Position numbers and translations under genes: made by a program
DNA from: Rheum nobile
Taxonomy: Eukaryota > Streptophyta > Magnoliopsida > Caryophyllales > Polygonaceae
Direction of reading: 5' to 3'
Assembly: GCA_027886185.1 (NCBI GenBank)
Contig: WOAB01000159.1
Coordinates: forward strand, 1,426,001 to 1,490,000
DNA length: 64,000 nucleotides
Notes under the pieces: model-generated
What the model was told of the DNA's origin: nothing
Database searches by the model: none
What the model saw: only the letters and a program-made list of their open reading frames with translations
Shown here: positions 23,595 to 33,400 of the stretch, piece after piece
Layout of the letters: each line of letters opens with the position of its first letter
How positions within the stretch are numbered: position 1 is the stretch's first letter

Positions 23595-25619
23595 CAACTG
23601 TAACACCCCCAAAACTTAACCCTTTTGGAAAGGTATTAACGCCAGTGACCCTAGTGTTCCTTACCGAGATCACCCAAGGCTTTACCATTTATATACAATT
23701 TATGAAATACAAATGATACATAATGATCAAAGCATTCAATTCCAAAACATAACATTGTCAAAGAAACATGAGTTACGGGATCACATCCCAATCCCGAATA
23801 CGACAAATATAGAGTTTAAACAAAGTACAGCGGAAGTCTTTTTAAATATATAACAGAGTAAATAAGTTACAGCGAAAGTCTTTCTTGAAATCTTACAAAA
23901 AGGGTTATGATCGTAATGATCATCTGCCCATGGATCTCAACCTGATTAAAAGATAATTATTAAAACATCCAAAATAACCGTCGTCTTCATAGTCAATCTA
24001 GTCTCCTCATATCTTCGCTCTATCTGATGTGACGAATCGAACAGATGATACCAGCCAACCATGCAGAGAACAATTGTGGTTGGTTAGTCTACTGAATAGA
24101 CTATGCAAGGGTACAAAGCAGAAGGTTCAAAGTAGTCGTATTAGGTTAGACTCCTCGTCTCTCGAATAAAAGTCGAGTACGTTAGTCAACCACCATACTA
24201 TACTTGAATATGACAAAAGGCATGCACAAGAGAAGATTCTGGAAGACTGAATCTTCACAGAAATCGACCGGAAAGAAGACTCCAACGGAAGTGAGTCTTA
24301 AGGAAATATGACAAATCTGGAACGTTTAAAGAATCAGACATCAGTGATTTAAAAGCTGACTTAGATGTTTCAGTTCACAACCAACCTCACCGCATACAAC
24401 GAATCCAGATTGGAAAGAGAACGTACTCTGATCAAAAGTCAAGACGAGCTTTCCTAGCTGCACTATTTACTTAGCTGCACTACTCGCCAAAGGTATATTA
24501 ATCTTGTGCACTCGGGCACTCTATCTTATTTAATTATAAAACACACGCCACTGAAATACATTAATATTATTAAGCGCGGTAACAAAGCTTAATTCTCAGG
24601 GTGACCATTATGTCGACCCAAACTAAAACAACACACAAACACACACACACGAGGCTTAATATTATTCCGAGAACAACGGAAGTTATTATTACACAGGGTG
24701 ACCTTACGTTCACCCAGATTACACTGCCACAGTGCTTACACTTTAATTTACAAGGTGTCAGTTACGTCCACCCCAATTGCACTAGCTAGATGCTTAATAC
24801 ACAGGGTGACAATTATGTTCACCCAATTGCGCTAGCAAGGCGCTTAAACACTTCAGATCCTTAAAGGTGGATAGGAAGCATAGGTCATGACCCTTAAATT
24901 ATTATTCGGAAATTAACCCGAGGAGTATTACGATTTAAAGAAATGACAAATCCTTACTTGGATTAGCGTTCCTACGAACATTAAGTTATAAAGAAACGAC
25001 TAATCCTTACTTGGATTAGCATTCCTACGAACACTCGTGCTAACTAAACAGTCTAACACAACAATTATTCACATTAAAGACATCCAGGCAAACGACTTAA
25101 ACATAGAGATAATAGAAACGGCTAATCCTTACTTGGATTAGTTTTCCTATTAACCCACATGCTATTCTAGCATTAAGATTAAATTCACAACAATACCATC
25201 ACGGTAATTATCACATATAATTGCGTTGTTCTAACAGATACACAACCTATGATAATGTCATTATTACAGTTTCCAAAATAGTTTATAAAACCATTTCCAG
25301 AAAAACACAATAATCATTCCAAATTAATTACTCAGATAAACAATTGATAATTAATGTAAATATGGAACGATGAGCAAGAGCGAACCACCACTTGCCTTAA
25401 TCCGCAGAATTGGAACAAGCCTAACGACGACGGGATTCCGGGCTCGACACGGGTATAGCTCCGGTAGCACAACAACCTTCGAGTCGACCCATAAAGAAAC
25501 CCTAAGTTAGATCCGACATAACAACAGTACGAATCTAAAGGAAACGAAAGGATACGAAAGGAACGACACCCGAAAGACGACCACCAAGGCCGACGCCAAA
25601 ATAGGCATTCTGCCCTCTG

Positions 25620-26245
25620 GCGGCGGTCACGGGGTTAATCGCGGCGGGCGCCGCGGTTCATCACGGCGGTCGCCGCCATGAACACGGCGGTCGCCGTGAA
25701 GAGTCCCAAAACAGAACGGCGAGAAAAACTCACCAAATGGTACGCGACTTGGCCTCCTTTCGACTTGCTTTGGGTTATAACCTTCAAAGGCTACCCAAAA
25801 GCTTCACAAGGGCCACTGGAACAACACCACACAACACCGGCGATCACCTCCAAGAAATCCGCCGAGGCACAACAATTTTGGCGAGAGAAAAATTTGAGGG
25901 TTGAGCTTTGATTTGTGCTCGAATCCGACCCCCAAGCCTCTCCTTTTATAGCCAGATCACAAGGGAGCACAATGATGGCCTAGACGTGGCGTAGCAGGGC
26001 TAAATCGGCGCTGCCAGAGGCTCGTCTGCGACCACTGTGTATTACCCCCTAGCTAGCTCGCGGCGGTCGCCGCGTTTCACCCAGGTCGTCGCTTCACGAT
26101 TACTCTGCGGCGAGCAACTCACGGCGGTCGCCGCACTGTGCAGAGGTAGCCGCATCTAGGCCTGTCGCCGGGCTAGAAGGCGAGACGACGACTCCCTCGA
26201 GCCACGAATGGCGGTCGCCGCCATAACTGCGGCGGTCGCCGCCAT
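25620..26245. repeat. GC-rich inverted-repeat clusters, array LTR 3
   Basis: A leader-side cluster at 25620-25700 and an upstream-side cluster at 26060-26245, arranged as in LTR 2. Confidence 0.7.
25942..25950 (-). promoter_or_regulatory. TATA box, array LTR 3
   Basis: TATAAAAGG on the minus strand, in the same context as in array LTRs 1 and 2. This is the 5' LTR and so the natural promoter of the array. Confidence 0.65.
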
Positions 26246-26492
26246 TGTGGCTTCATCCAATCTTGGCTTTTGGACGACTTGGCTTAACCCGGGATAAAAA
26301 TAATCGTACACGAACGAGTATCAAGATCCAAAGTACGTCGTCTGTATTTTATTTTACTTAGAAAATATTATAGATATTGAGCACATTACAGAATGTCTCA
26401 AACTTCTTGAATTAAATCCGACGTACAAAACGGGTGTTCGGGAAAATCCCTAAAATTCCCAAAATAACCTTATAGAAATACGGGGTATCACA

Positions 26493-26497
26493 TAATT
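26493..26497. repeat. Target duplication TAATT, right copy
   Basis: Pairs with 12631-12635 around the tandem array. Confidence 0.9.
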
Positions 26498-27296
26498 AAT
26501 ATACCCTTAGGCGAGTAGTGCAGCTAGGAAATAGTGCAGCTAGGAAAAACTCATCTTGACTTTGATCAAAGTAAAGTTGTCTTTCCAATCTGGATTCGCA
26601 TTATGCGTTGAGGTTGGTCGTGAACCGAAACATCAAGTCGTTTTGAACGCTTGTGTATAATTGTAATGTTTCCCAACATTTGTCATGTTTCCGATAGGAC
26701 TCAATTCGTTGGAGTCTTCTTTTGGGTTTGATTGCTGTGAGACTCGGTCTCCAGAATCTTCTCTTGATCATGTCTTTTCATATATTCCAGTAGAAGTATG
26801 GTGGTTGACTATCGTCATCGGTTATGATTCGAGAAGCGGTGAGTCTAACCTAATACGACTACTTCGGACCGCTATGCTTGTACCCTTGCATAGTCTTTCA
26901 TTAGACTAACCCACCGCAATTGTTCTCTGCATGGTTGGCTGGTGTCATCCGTTCGATTCGGCACATCAGATAGATTGCAGTTCCGAGAAGGCTAGAATGA
27001 CTATGAAGGAAAATGGTGATTTTGATAAGTTTATCCAGGTTAAGATCCTTGGCGGGTGATCATTGTGATCAAGATCCCTTTTGTTGTTATTTCAAAGACT
27101 TCCGCTGTACTTCTAATATATTTGGAATTATGTTATATTTCCGAGACAATGGTTTAAATTAAAGTTATGATATTTTGTATCATAATTGTTGCTTTTATGG
27201 TTTGTATCCTTTGGAAAAGCCTGGGGTGACTTCGGATGTGGAACCCGAGGTCACTGGCAGTAATACCTTTCAAGAAAGTATTTGGGGGGTTTTACA
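26498..27296 (+). repeat. Solo LTR, right part (plus orientation)
   Basis: Continues the solo LTR of 11039-12635 and ends GGGGTTTTACA. The last 80 bases match, in opposite orientation, the ends of the array LTRs (a block with GTGACTTCGG and GAGGTCACTGGC). No coding content. Confidence 0.85.
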
Positions 27297-27301
27297 TTAG
27301 A
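27297..27301. repeat. Target duplication TTAGA, right copy
   Basis: Pairs with 11034-11038. Confidence 0.9.
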
Positions 27302-28078
27302 AATCGGTGCGGTTCCAGGATCGAGATCAATAGTGAACTCCACATCACGATTAGGGGGTAAACCGGGAATCTCCTCCGAAAAAACATCCGGATACTCGCA
27401 TATGACAGGAATATCAAGAACTAAAATCTTTTCCCTCTTGGGCTTATCCAGATAGCACAGGTACCCGACACAACCTTATCGAAGTAGCTTACACGCAGCC
27501 ATCACATTGATGAGCTTTCCGTTATCAGCGTCATTACGACCCTTGAACTTGCACACAAACTGGCCCCCAAATGAAACTGTCACAGTCCTTGAGCTTTATT
27601 ACCGCCCCCATGACGCGTCAACCAATCCATCCCGAGAATAATGTCGTATGGAGCCATGGCTATACATATCAAATCTGCCTCGAACTTCCGACCTTGAATG
27701 GTAATCGGAAATTCAGACAAACACTTGGTTCCTACTAGTTGCTCACCATTGGGAAGATTTACCACAAATGGCTTACAAGCCTCATTGCACACTAAACCTA
27801 GCTTACTCATACAGTTCTCTAAAATGAAAGAATGAGTGGCACCCGAATCAAACAATATACACAGAAGTAGAATGGATGTATAGAGTACCTTGAGCAATCA
27901 GAGCATTCGGTCCGTCAGCCTCACGTATCTCATATAGCCGCTGACCTTGACCTCCAGAAGCAGCTGGGGCTTTCCCCTTATTCTGAGAAGTTGTCTGCGT
28001 CGAAGGGCTAGGAGTCTCTACAGGCTTGAATCGGGGTCGATTGTTGTGGCTAACAGACCCTTGCTGCAACTCAGCCCT
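27302..28078 (-). pseudogene. Protease region of chromovirus copy 2
   Basis: This continues copy 2 beyond the solo LTR. The protease motif DSGATHSF lies near 27855, followed by FVVNLPNGEQLVGTK, IILGMDWLTRHG and a frame break near 27597 where copy 1 reads through. The left end carries the protease-RT linker. The sequence stops at about 28078, after the linker beyond the zinc knuckles (PRFKPVETPSPS). The gag, leader and 5' LTR of copy 2 are therefore missing and replaced by a truncated Tat-like LTR. Confidence 0.8.
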
Positions 28079-28302
28079 TTTCGCCATTAAATTGCTGGTA
28101 ATTGTGGTGGTATAAATGTTGTAGACGTTGCATGATCCGGGCATTAAATGCGTGGCGGGATCTTCGCGACCCTGTCGGATGACGCTCGACCAGAGAGGTC
28201 TCGTCGGCTTTTCTGGGCTTTCATTTTTTGGTCTTCCGAATGGCGATGGGCTTGGGCTCGATCGATGGTCTGATCTTTTTTTTGGAGAATCCAGGCCCAA
28301 CA
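28079..28302 (-). repeat. Truncated Tat-like LTR
   Basis: These 224 bases match the right part of the Tat-like LTR (compare 28926-29173): the GCATTAAATGCGTGG block and the end GGAGAATCCAGGCCCAACA. The LTR-type end is at 28302, next to only 9 bases of the copy 3 LTR edge. The rest of this element and most of the copy 3 3' LTR are gone. This marks a deletion joining copy 2 to copy 3. Orientation is taken from the full Tat-like element. Confidence 0.75.
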
Positions 28303-28473
28303 GGTATCACATATCATCCCCCTTAAAAGAAGTTTCGACCCCGAAACTTAGGTCGAGAATAACTCGGGAAAACGCTTGAGCATATCTGACTCGGTTTCCC
28401 ACGTTTCCCAAGTAACTTCCTCCAATCCAGACTTGGACCACTGAATCCATACCAACGGTACGATCTTGCTACG
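28303..28473 (-). pseudogene. 3' end of chromovirus copy 3: chromodomain-like tail, polypurine tract, LTR edge
   Basis: GGTATCACA at 28303-28311 is the last 9 bases of a 3' LTR. The purine tract is at 28312-28326. The C-terminal coding tail, read leftwards from 28473, includes IVPLVWIQWSKSG and EEVTWETWE, a chromodomain-like motif. A stop follows near 28350. The tail joins the integrase that resumes at 43972; the Tat-like element sits between. Confidence 0.8.
28469..28473. repeat. Target duplication CTACG, left copy
   Basis: CTACG is repeated at 43967-43971, bracketing the whole Tat-like element. Confidence 0.9.
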
Positions 28474-29173
28474 TGTTTTGGGGCAAAAAGATCGGACGAC
28501 CTAAATCGCCTTAGACGGGGTAACTAGTCGATCGGACGATGGGAAATAATCCAAACCAAGCAAATAATAGGTAAACAAGAAATAAATATGTAATAGCAAG
28601 ATGATTTTATTAGATATCGTGTGAATCGGATTAGATCACAATACAACTTATCGTAATAAAATCAGAGATCGAGTGGGACTCGACCGGTGACTTGTGAGTG
28701 GCGACCGGCAGGGGTCAGGCGTAGGCAGCCGTTTGGAGAGCTAGACGGAGAGCGAGAGTTCTATTCTGGTGAGTTTGCTAAGTGAGAATGCGTGTGTTTT
28801 GCGTAGTTGTGAGTTCCCTGATCTTATCTTCTTCATCGTTCCAAATATGGTAAGTCCCTTTACTCATGTGGCCGTTGCACCATTTTTATGTTTTTATCTT
28901 CAATACCGAGTGTAATGGCAAGGATTTCGCCGTTGAATTACTGGCAATTAAGGTGTTTGAACGTTGCAGATGTTGCATGATCTGAGCATTAAATGCGTGG
29001 TGAGATCTCCGCGATCTTGTCGGATGACTCTTGACTGGAGAGGTTTTGTCGGGTGTCGCTCGACCAGAGAAGCCTTGTCGACTCTTCTGAACTCGTCTGC
29101 CATTCTCTCGATTTGCAGTGGGCTTGGGCTCGGTCCTCTCGATCTGTCTTCTCTGGAGAATCCAGGCCCAACA
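28474..29173 (-). repeat. Tat-like 3' LTR (left)
   Basis: 700 bases, starting TGTTTTGGGGC and ending GGCCCAACA on the plus strand. Closely similar to 43278-43966. Confidence 0.9.
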
Positions 29174-30072
29174 ATAGCCCCAAGTTGCTATGGGCTTACG
29201 GTTTAGGCAAGTAGATCGGGATCCATGGCAACTTCCTTGGACACGATCTTCACCATCCTTTTTGGCGCGGTTGCACAGGTCGATGTGGCGCGCGATTTAG
29301 GGCACGATGCGACGTCTTCTACAGATCATGATTTCCATAAATTCTGAGCAGGGGGAGCGATTAGTCTTCATCTCCTTCCTTTGCAAGTTTCTGGTAAGCC
29401 TTTCGGTCTCTCTTGCCATTTGCTTTCTGATTTTCTTAGCCATAGCTCTCCGATTTCCTCCCCTCTCTATTCTCGACATGGTCTCTCTCGAGGCTTCTGA
29501 GTCGTCGAAGACTCTTTCCGATGCCGGAGAGGGCGATACTTCTCCTCATTTCCTCCTAACGGAGTCGGACGCGCTGGTTAGCAATTTGTCGGAGGCAGAG
29601 CTGGTCCAAGTCCTCGAAGTCGGGGGCTTTCCTCCGAAGATGATTGCTACGCTGCCTGAGCCGGACGAGAGGGCCGACGCGCGCTACGAAGGGTGGATTT
29701 GCTTTTATATGTACCCGTTTAGGATAGGGCATAAGTTCCCATTCTCTCCTCTTGTTAGAGATTTTCTAGCTACCTTGGCATTAGCGCCGTGTCAAGTGAT
29801 GCCTCAAGCTTGGAGAGTCCTTAGGGTTTTAGACTTAGTGAATGAGCAAACTGGTGCTGGTTTTGATTTCGACGCCTTGTGGTATAATTACTTCATCGGG
29901 TCGAAGAGTTCTTCCCGTGTGCAACTGCGTGCCCGACGAGGTCGGAAGCCTTTGGTGCAAACTCCCGATGTGAACGACCGTGGATGGGGGTCGAAATACG
30001 TTTTTGTCAAACGATCTTCTCTGGAGAAGGAAGGAGAATGTCCTTTTCTATTGTCGGAGTGGCGGATCGACA

Positions 30073-30145
30073 GTATGTACTTTGTTTTCTCTTTCACGTG
30101 TTTATGCGTTTTTAACACTCTGTTTTTAACTTTCCCTTTTTGTAG
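30073..30145 (+). other. Intron 1 of the antisense gene
   Basis: 73 bases, starting GTATGT and ending TTTTTGTAG. Splicing joins phase 1 codons and keeps the frame. Confidence 0.7.
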
Positions 30146-30310
30146 TCCCTGAACCGGAAGAATTGGAAGTTAGCAGCCGATCGGAGGCTTTGTCAAAGAT
30201 TGTGCTTGAAGTTCCCGCATCTGAGAGGAAATTCGTCAACGTCAATTTGCTGGCGCCAACTCCTCCCCCACAGGAAGATATGTCGAATGTTTCCTCATCC
30301 CGTGCGAAAG

Positions 30311-30400
30311 GTAGACTTTCGGCTTTAGGAATCTTTTTGTTGTTTTTCGCTTTGTCGTGTATTTTAGGATTTCTCCCTTTTTGATGCTCTGTCGTGTCAG
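30311..30400 (+). other. Intron 2 of the antisense gene
   Basis: 90 bases, starting GTAGAC and ending TCGTGTCAG. T-rich and in frame with both flanking exons. Confidence 0.65.
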
Positions 30401-30750
30401 GTTCCCCTGGTGGTCGGTCGAGTGCTCGACTGAGAGTGGCGTCTGGAAAAGGTTTGATCGAGCAAAGGAAAGCTGCAGCTAAGGCGGCGTCGAGTAAGCC
30501 GGTCCTGACTGACCTGTAGACTGCGACGAAAGCTGGCTCTAAGAGAAAAGTGAGCGCTCGTTCCGACGATGCTAAGGTGGAGGACATCCCTAAGAAGAAA
30601 GGTGTGACTGCCGAGGGGGTTGACAAGATTGGTGTCGCTGGGCCATCGATCGTTGATCTCTTCCGTGCTTAAGATCCGACTTTGAAGTCGGAGGTTAAGG
30701 ATGTTTCTCCCCTGGACTGCATTGGCGAAGCAGGCAATTCCACGTGGAGG

Positions 30751-30846
30751 GTACGTTGGCCCTTGTCTTGTGCGTTTTTGTATTTCTTTTGTTTCGACTT
30801 CGCTTTCTGAGTTGTGTATTTGCGTTGTCGTATGCCTTTTTGTCAG
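30751..30846 (+). other. Intron 3 of the antisense gene
   Basis: 96 bases, starting GTACGT and ending TTTTTGTCAG, in phase 0. Confidence 0.65.
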
Positions 30847-31413
30847 GCTTTTCAGTATTTCTTGGGAGCTTATTCCGGTGTCCAAGCAATGCTTGCTAAG
30901 GCTGAGGACAGGGCTGCTAGGTCAGAGTCCGACCTCGCCTCTTTAAGGACCAAGCTGGAGGGAGCTGAGAGTCGCTGTCGAGAGACAGAGCGTCGTCTCA
31001 CCAGGGAGCTGAAGAGCTGCCAAGGGGAGCTGTCTGCATGTCAGAGGGAGTTTGAGGAGTGCAGGGCAAGCATTGAGGATGAAGTGAAGCGAGCTAGGAT
31101 TGCCGACGGTCAGATTGCTGGCGATGTGGGGGCCTTCTATGCTGTGAAGTCGCGCATTGAGATGATTGAAGAATTCAATGAGGGCAAGCATGAGCTCTGG
31201 GACCTGAAGGCGGAGAGGGAGACTTTGGACTCCATGTTCCCAAAAGGCGACCCTGGTCAAGAGCTGTTCTGCTTAGCCGGCGTCGGAGAGGAGGCGGTGG
31301 ATGAAGGTGTCGATGAGGACGAAGCTCATTCTGACAATGCCAAGCCGGCCGACAAGACAGCCCCATTGGAGCCAGCCCCCGTCGAAGATAATGTTGGTGT
31401 GTCTGATGCTTGA

Positions 31414-32290
31414 CTTATTTGTCCCCTTTGTGTTGGGTTTTTAGACATTTGGTGTCTGTATGTTTTGGCGACCCGTCCACTATCGCAGGTCGCAAGATGT
31501 TTCTGTTTGATGAAGTCCTACAGATGTGTAGGCAGACAATTATGGTTTGGCGACCCATCCACCATCGTGGGTCGCGTATTTATACAAAATGCTTCTTATT
31601 TCGATGCAAAAATGTGTTTTTACACGTAGAATTGTATACTAGCGTGTTTCGTACATGTTTGCGATAGATAGAAAGTTGTCGACGACGTTTAGTATGTCGT
31701 GTATGTCGGCTTCGACTGTGTCCTCCGTCGAGTGGGGTTTCACCGTATGTATGTATGTAGAGCAGGCATGCGATGTGTTTGTGTATGTGTTAGTCATGAC
31801 GTTATGCCGGGGAGGTAAGCAATATATAATAAGGTGTTTGTTCCTTATGTTTAATTGCGTGAATGTAATAAGGTATTGTACCTTATGTTTTGTATAAGGC
31901 AGGCGGTGTGCCGACGTGCCTGTGTTGTCATCTCCCCGTAATTCGATCGATCGTGTAATGTAAGCGCTATATGCGGATGACAGGATCCATTTGCGGACGA
32001 CTGGGTCCAATGTAAATGCTGTTCTGCATTTGTATTTTTGTAAGGAGGAAGTCCTCGCTTGGTGTCAAGGCGATGATATATAAAGGAAAGTGGTGATGTA
32101 TATGCGATAGCATGCGATACATATGCGATAGATGGCAATGTACATGCGATAACATGCGATATGTATGCGACAGGTGGCAATGTACATGCGATAACATGCG
32201 ATATGTATGCGACAGGTGGCAATGTACATGCGATAACATGCGATATGTATGCGATGCATAGAGTTTTGTGTGAAGTTTTTACCTTATTGG
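31414..32290. other. Non-coding spacer between the antisense gene and integrase
   Basis: It probably holds the converging 3' ends of the two opposed transcripts. It contains two near-copies of a 27-base block starting GGCGACCC (about 31468 and 31549) and a 42-base tandem repeat (32100-32258). No protein is seen. Confidence 0.6.
32100..32258. repeat. 42-base tandem repeat
   Basis: GGCAATGTACATGCG recurs at 32134, 32176 and 32218, exactly 42 bases apart. Units carry repeated ATGCGATA words, and partial units flank the array. Confidence 0.85.
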
Positions 32291-32291
32291 T

Positions 32292-33400
32292 TCAGAAATG
32301 GTAGAGCTTAAGATGTGCTGCGTTCCAACTCCTCGGGATTGGTTGTCCGTCTTTATCTTCTAGTTGATATGCTCCTTGTCCGACCACTTCGGTGATCAAG
32401 TAAGGTCCTTCCCATTGTGGTGCTAGCTTTCCGTCGGATGGGTTCTTGGTGTTCTGGAATGTCTTCCTTAGGACCCAGTCTCCGACCTTGAATGTCTTGA
32501 TCCGGACGTTCTTGTTGTAGCTCCTCGCGACTTGTTGTTGGAACTTGACCATTCTGATTCGAGCTTTCTCCCTGATTTCGTCCACAGTGTCGAGATTATG
32601 TGCTAGTTCGATGTCGTTTTGTTCGTTTGTTTGGAGGTTGCAGCGAGCGGTCGGAACCAGTAGCTCAACCGGGGTGATTGCTTCGCTCCCGTAGACGAGA
32701 GAGAAAGGCGATTGCCCAGTCGCATTCTTTGGAGTGGTCCTGTCGGACCAGAGAATGAGTGGGAGCTCGTCTGCCCATTTGCCTTTAGCCCTGTGAGGCG
32801 TTTATTGAGGTTGTTGATAATGATCTTGTTGCTGGATTCGGCCTATCCGTTGGATTGTGGATACCGAGGTGTAGATGTAACCAATTTGATGTTCCATTGG
32901 TCACAAAAGGTTCGAGTCTTATGACTGATGAATTGGGAGCCGTTGTCGCACACGATTTCGGATGGGACGCCAAATCTGCACTAGATGTTGCGTTTTATGA
33001 ATGAAATGACGTGTTGAGCTTTTACCTCTCTGTAGGCTTCGGCTTCGATCCATTTAGAGAAGTAGTTTGTCATAGCAAGGAAGAAGACTCTTTGACCCGA
33101 CGCGGGAGGGAGCTTTCCGACGATGTCCATTCCCCATCTCATAAAGGGCCATGGAGCTAGGGTCGGATGGAGGAGCTCCGATGGTTGATGACATACGGGT
33201 GCGTGCCGCTGACAGGCGTCGCACCTCTTGGTGTATTCCATGGCGTCTTTGTTCATCGTTGGCCAATAGTACCCATTTCGTAGGGCCTTTCCCGAGAGGC
33301 TTCGTCCGTCGGTGTGGTTGCCACACTCTCCTTCATGTAATGATTGTAAGATACGTCCGACTTCTGGAGTCTTAAGGCATTGTAGGAGTAGCCCTGTAAC
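32292..33400 (-). pseudogene. Integrase of the Tat-like element
   Basis: From right to left: a zinc region (HEGECGNHTDGRS, CDACQRHAP), a catalytic core beginning MDIVGKLPPASGQ, a stop at 32981-32983, then CDNGSQFIS. PQSNG is followed by a TAG at 32843-32845 and AES (third acidic residue). A frame shift precedes the C-terminal domain at 32585-32292 (motifs VGDWVLRKTFQ, WEGPYLITEV). The DD-E residues themselves remain visible. The stops and frameshift make it inactive. Confidence 0.85.

Larger units (their letters stand above)
12636..26492 (-). mobile_element. Tandem array LTR-gag-LTR-gag-LTR of a gag-only retrotransposon
   Basis: Three LTRs (12636-15476, 18088-20986, 23599-26492) alternate with two internal regions of about 2.6 kb (15477-18087, 20987-23598), all on the minus strand and all closely similar along their length. 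Each internal region has a primer site, a gag gene and a polypurine tract but no protease, RT, RNase H or integrase. This matches the class described as terminal-repeat retrotransposons with a gag domain (TR-GAG). The outer TAATT duplication shows one insertion event followed by duplication, or insertion as a dimer. Confidence 0.9.
23599..26492 (-). repeat. Array LTR 3 (rightmost, 5' LTR)
   Basis: 2894 bases with TG...CA ends, followed by the TAATT duplication. It is very close to LTR 2, including the units missing from LTR 1. Confidence 0.9.
29478..31413 (+). pseudogene. Antisense spliced gene of the Tat-like element (Transposase_28-like)
   Basis: This gene runs opposite to gag-pol. I infer four exons with GT-AG introns that keep one frame: 29478-30072, 30146-30310, 30401-30750 and 30847-31413, about 558 codons. 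Exon 1 (starting MVSLEASESS) resembles the 'putative gypsy type transposon' domain family seen in antisense ORFs of Tat-lineage elements (motifs RIGHKFPFSPLVRDFL, PQAWRVLRVLDL). Exon 4 is a charged, probably coiled-coil region ending in an acidic tail. Two premature stops lie in exon 3: TAG at 30517-30519 and TAA at 30670-30672. The function of these antisense proteins is not established. An upstream in-frame Met at 29307 is less likely to be the start. Confidence 0.75.
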
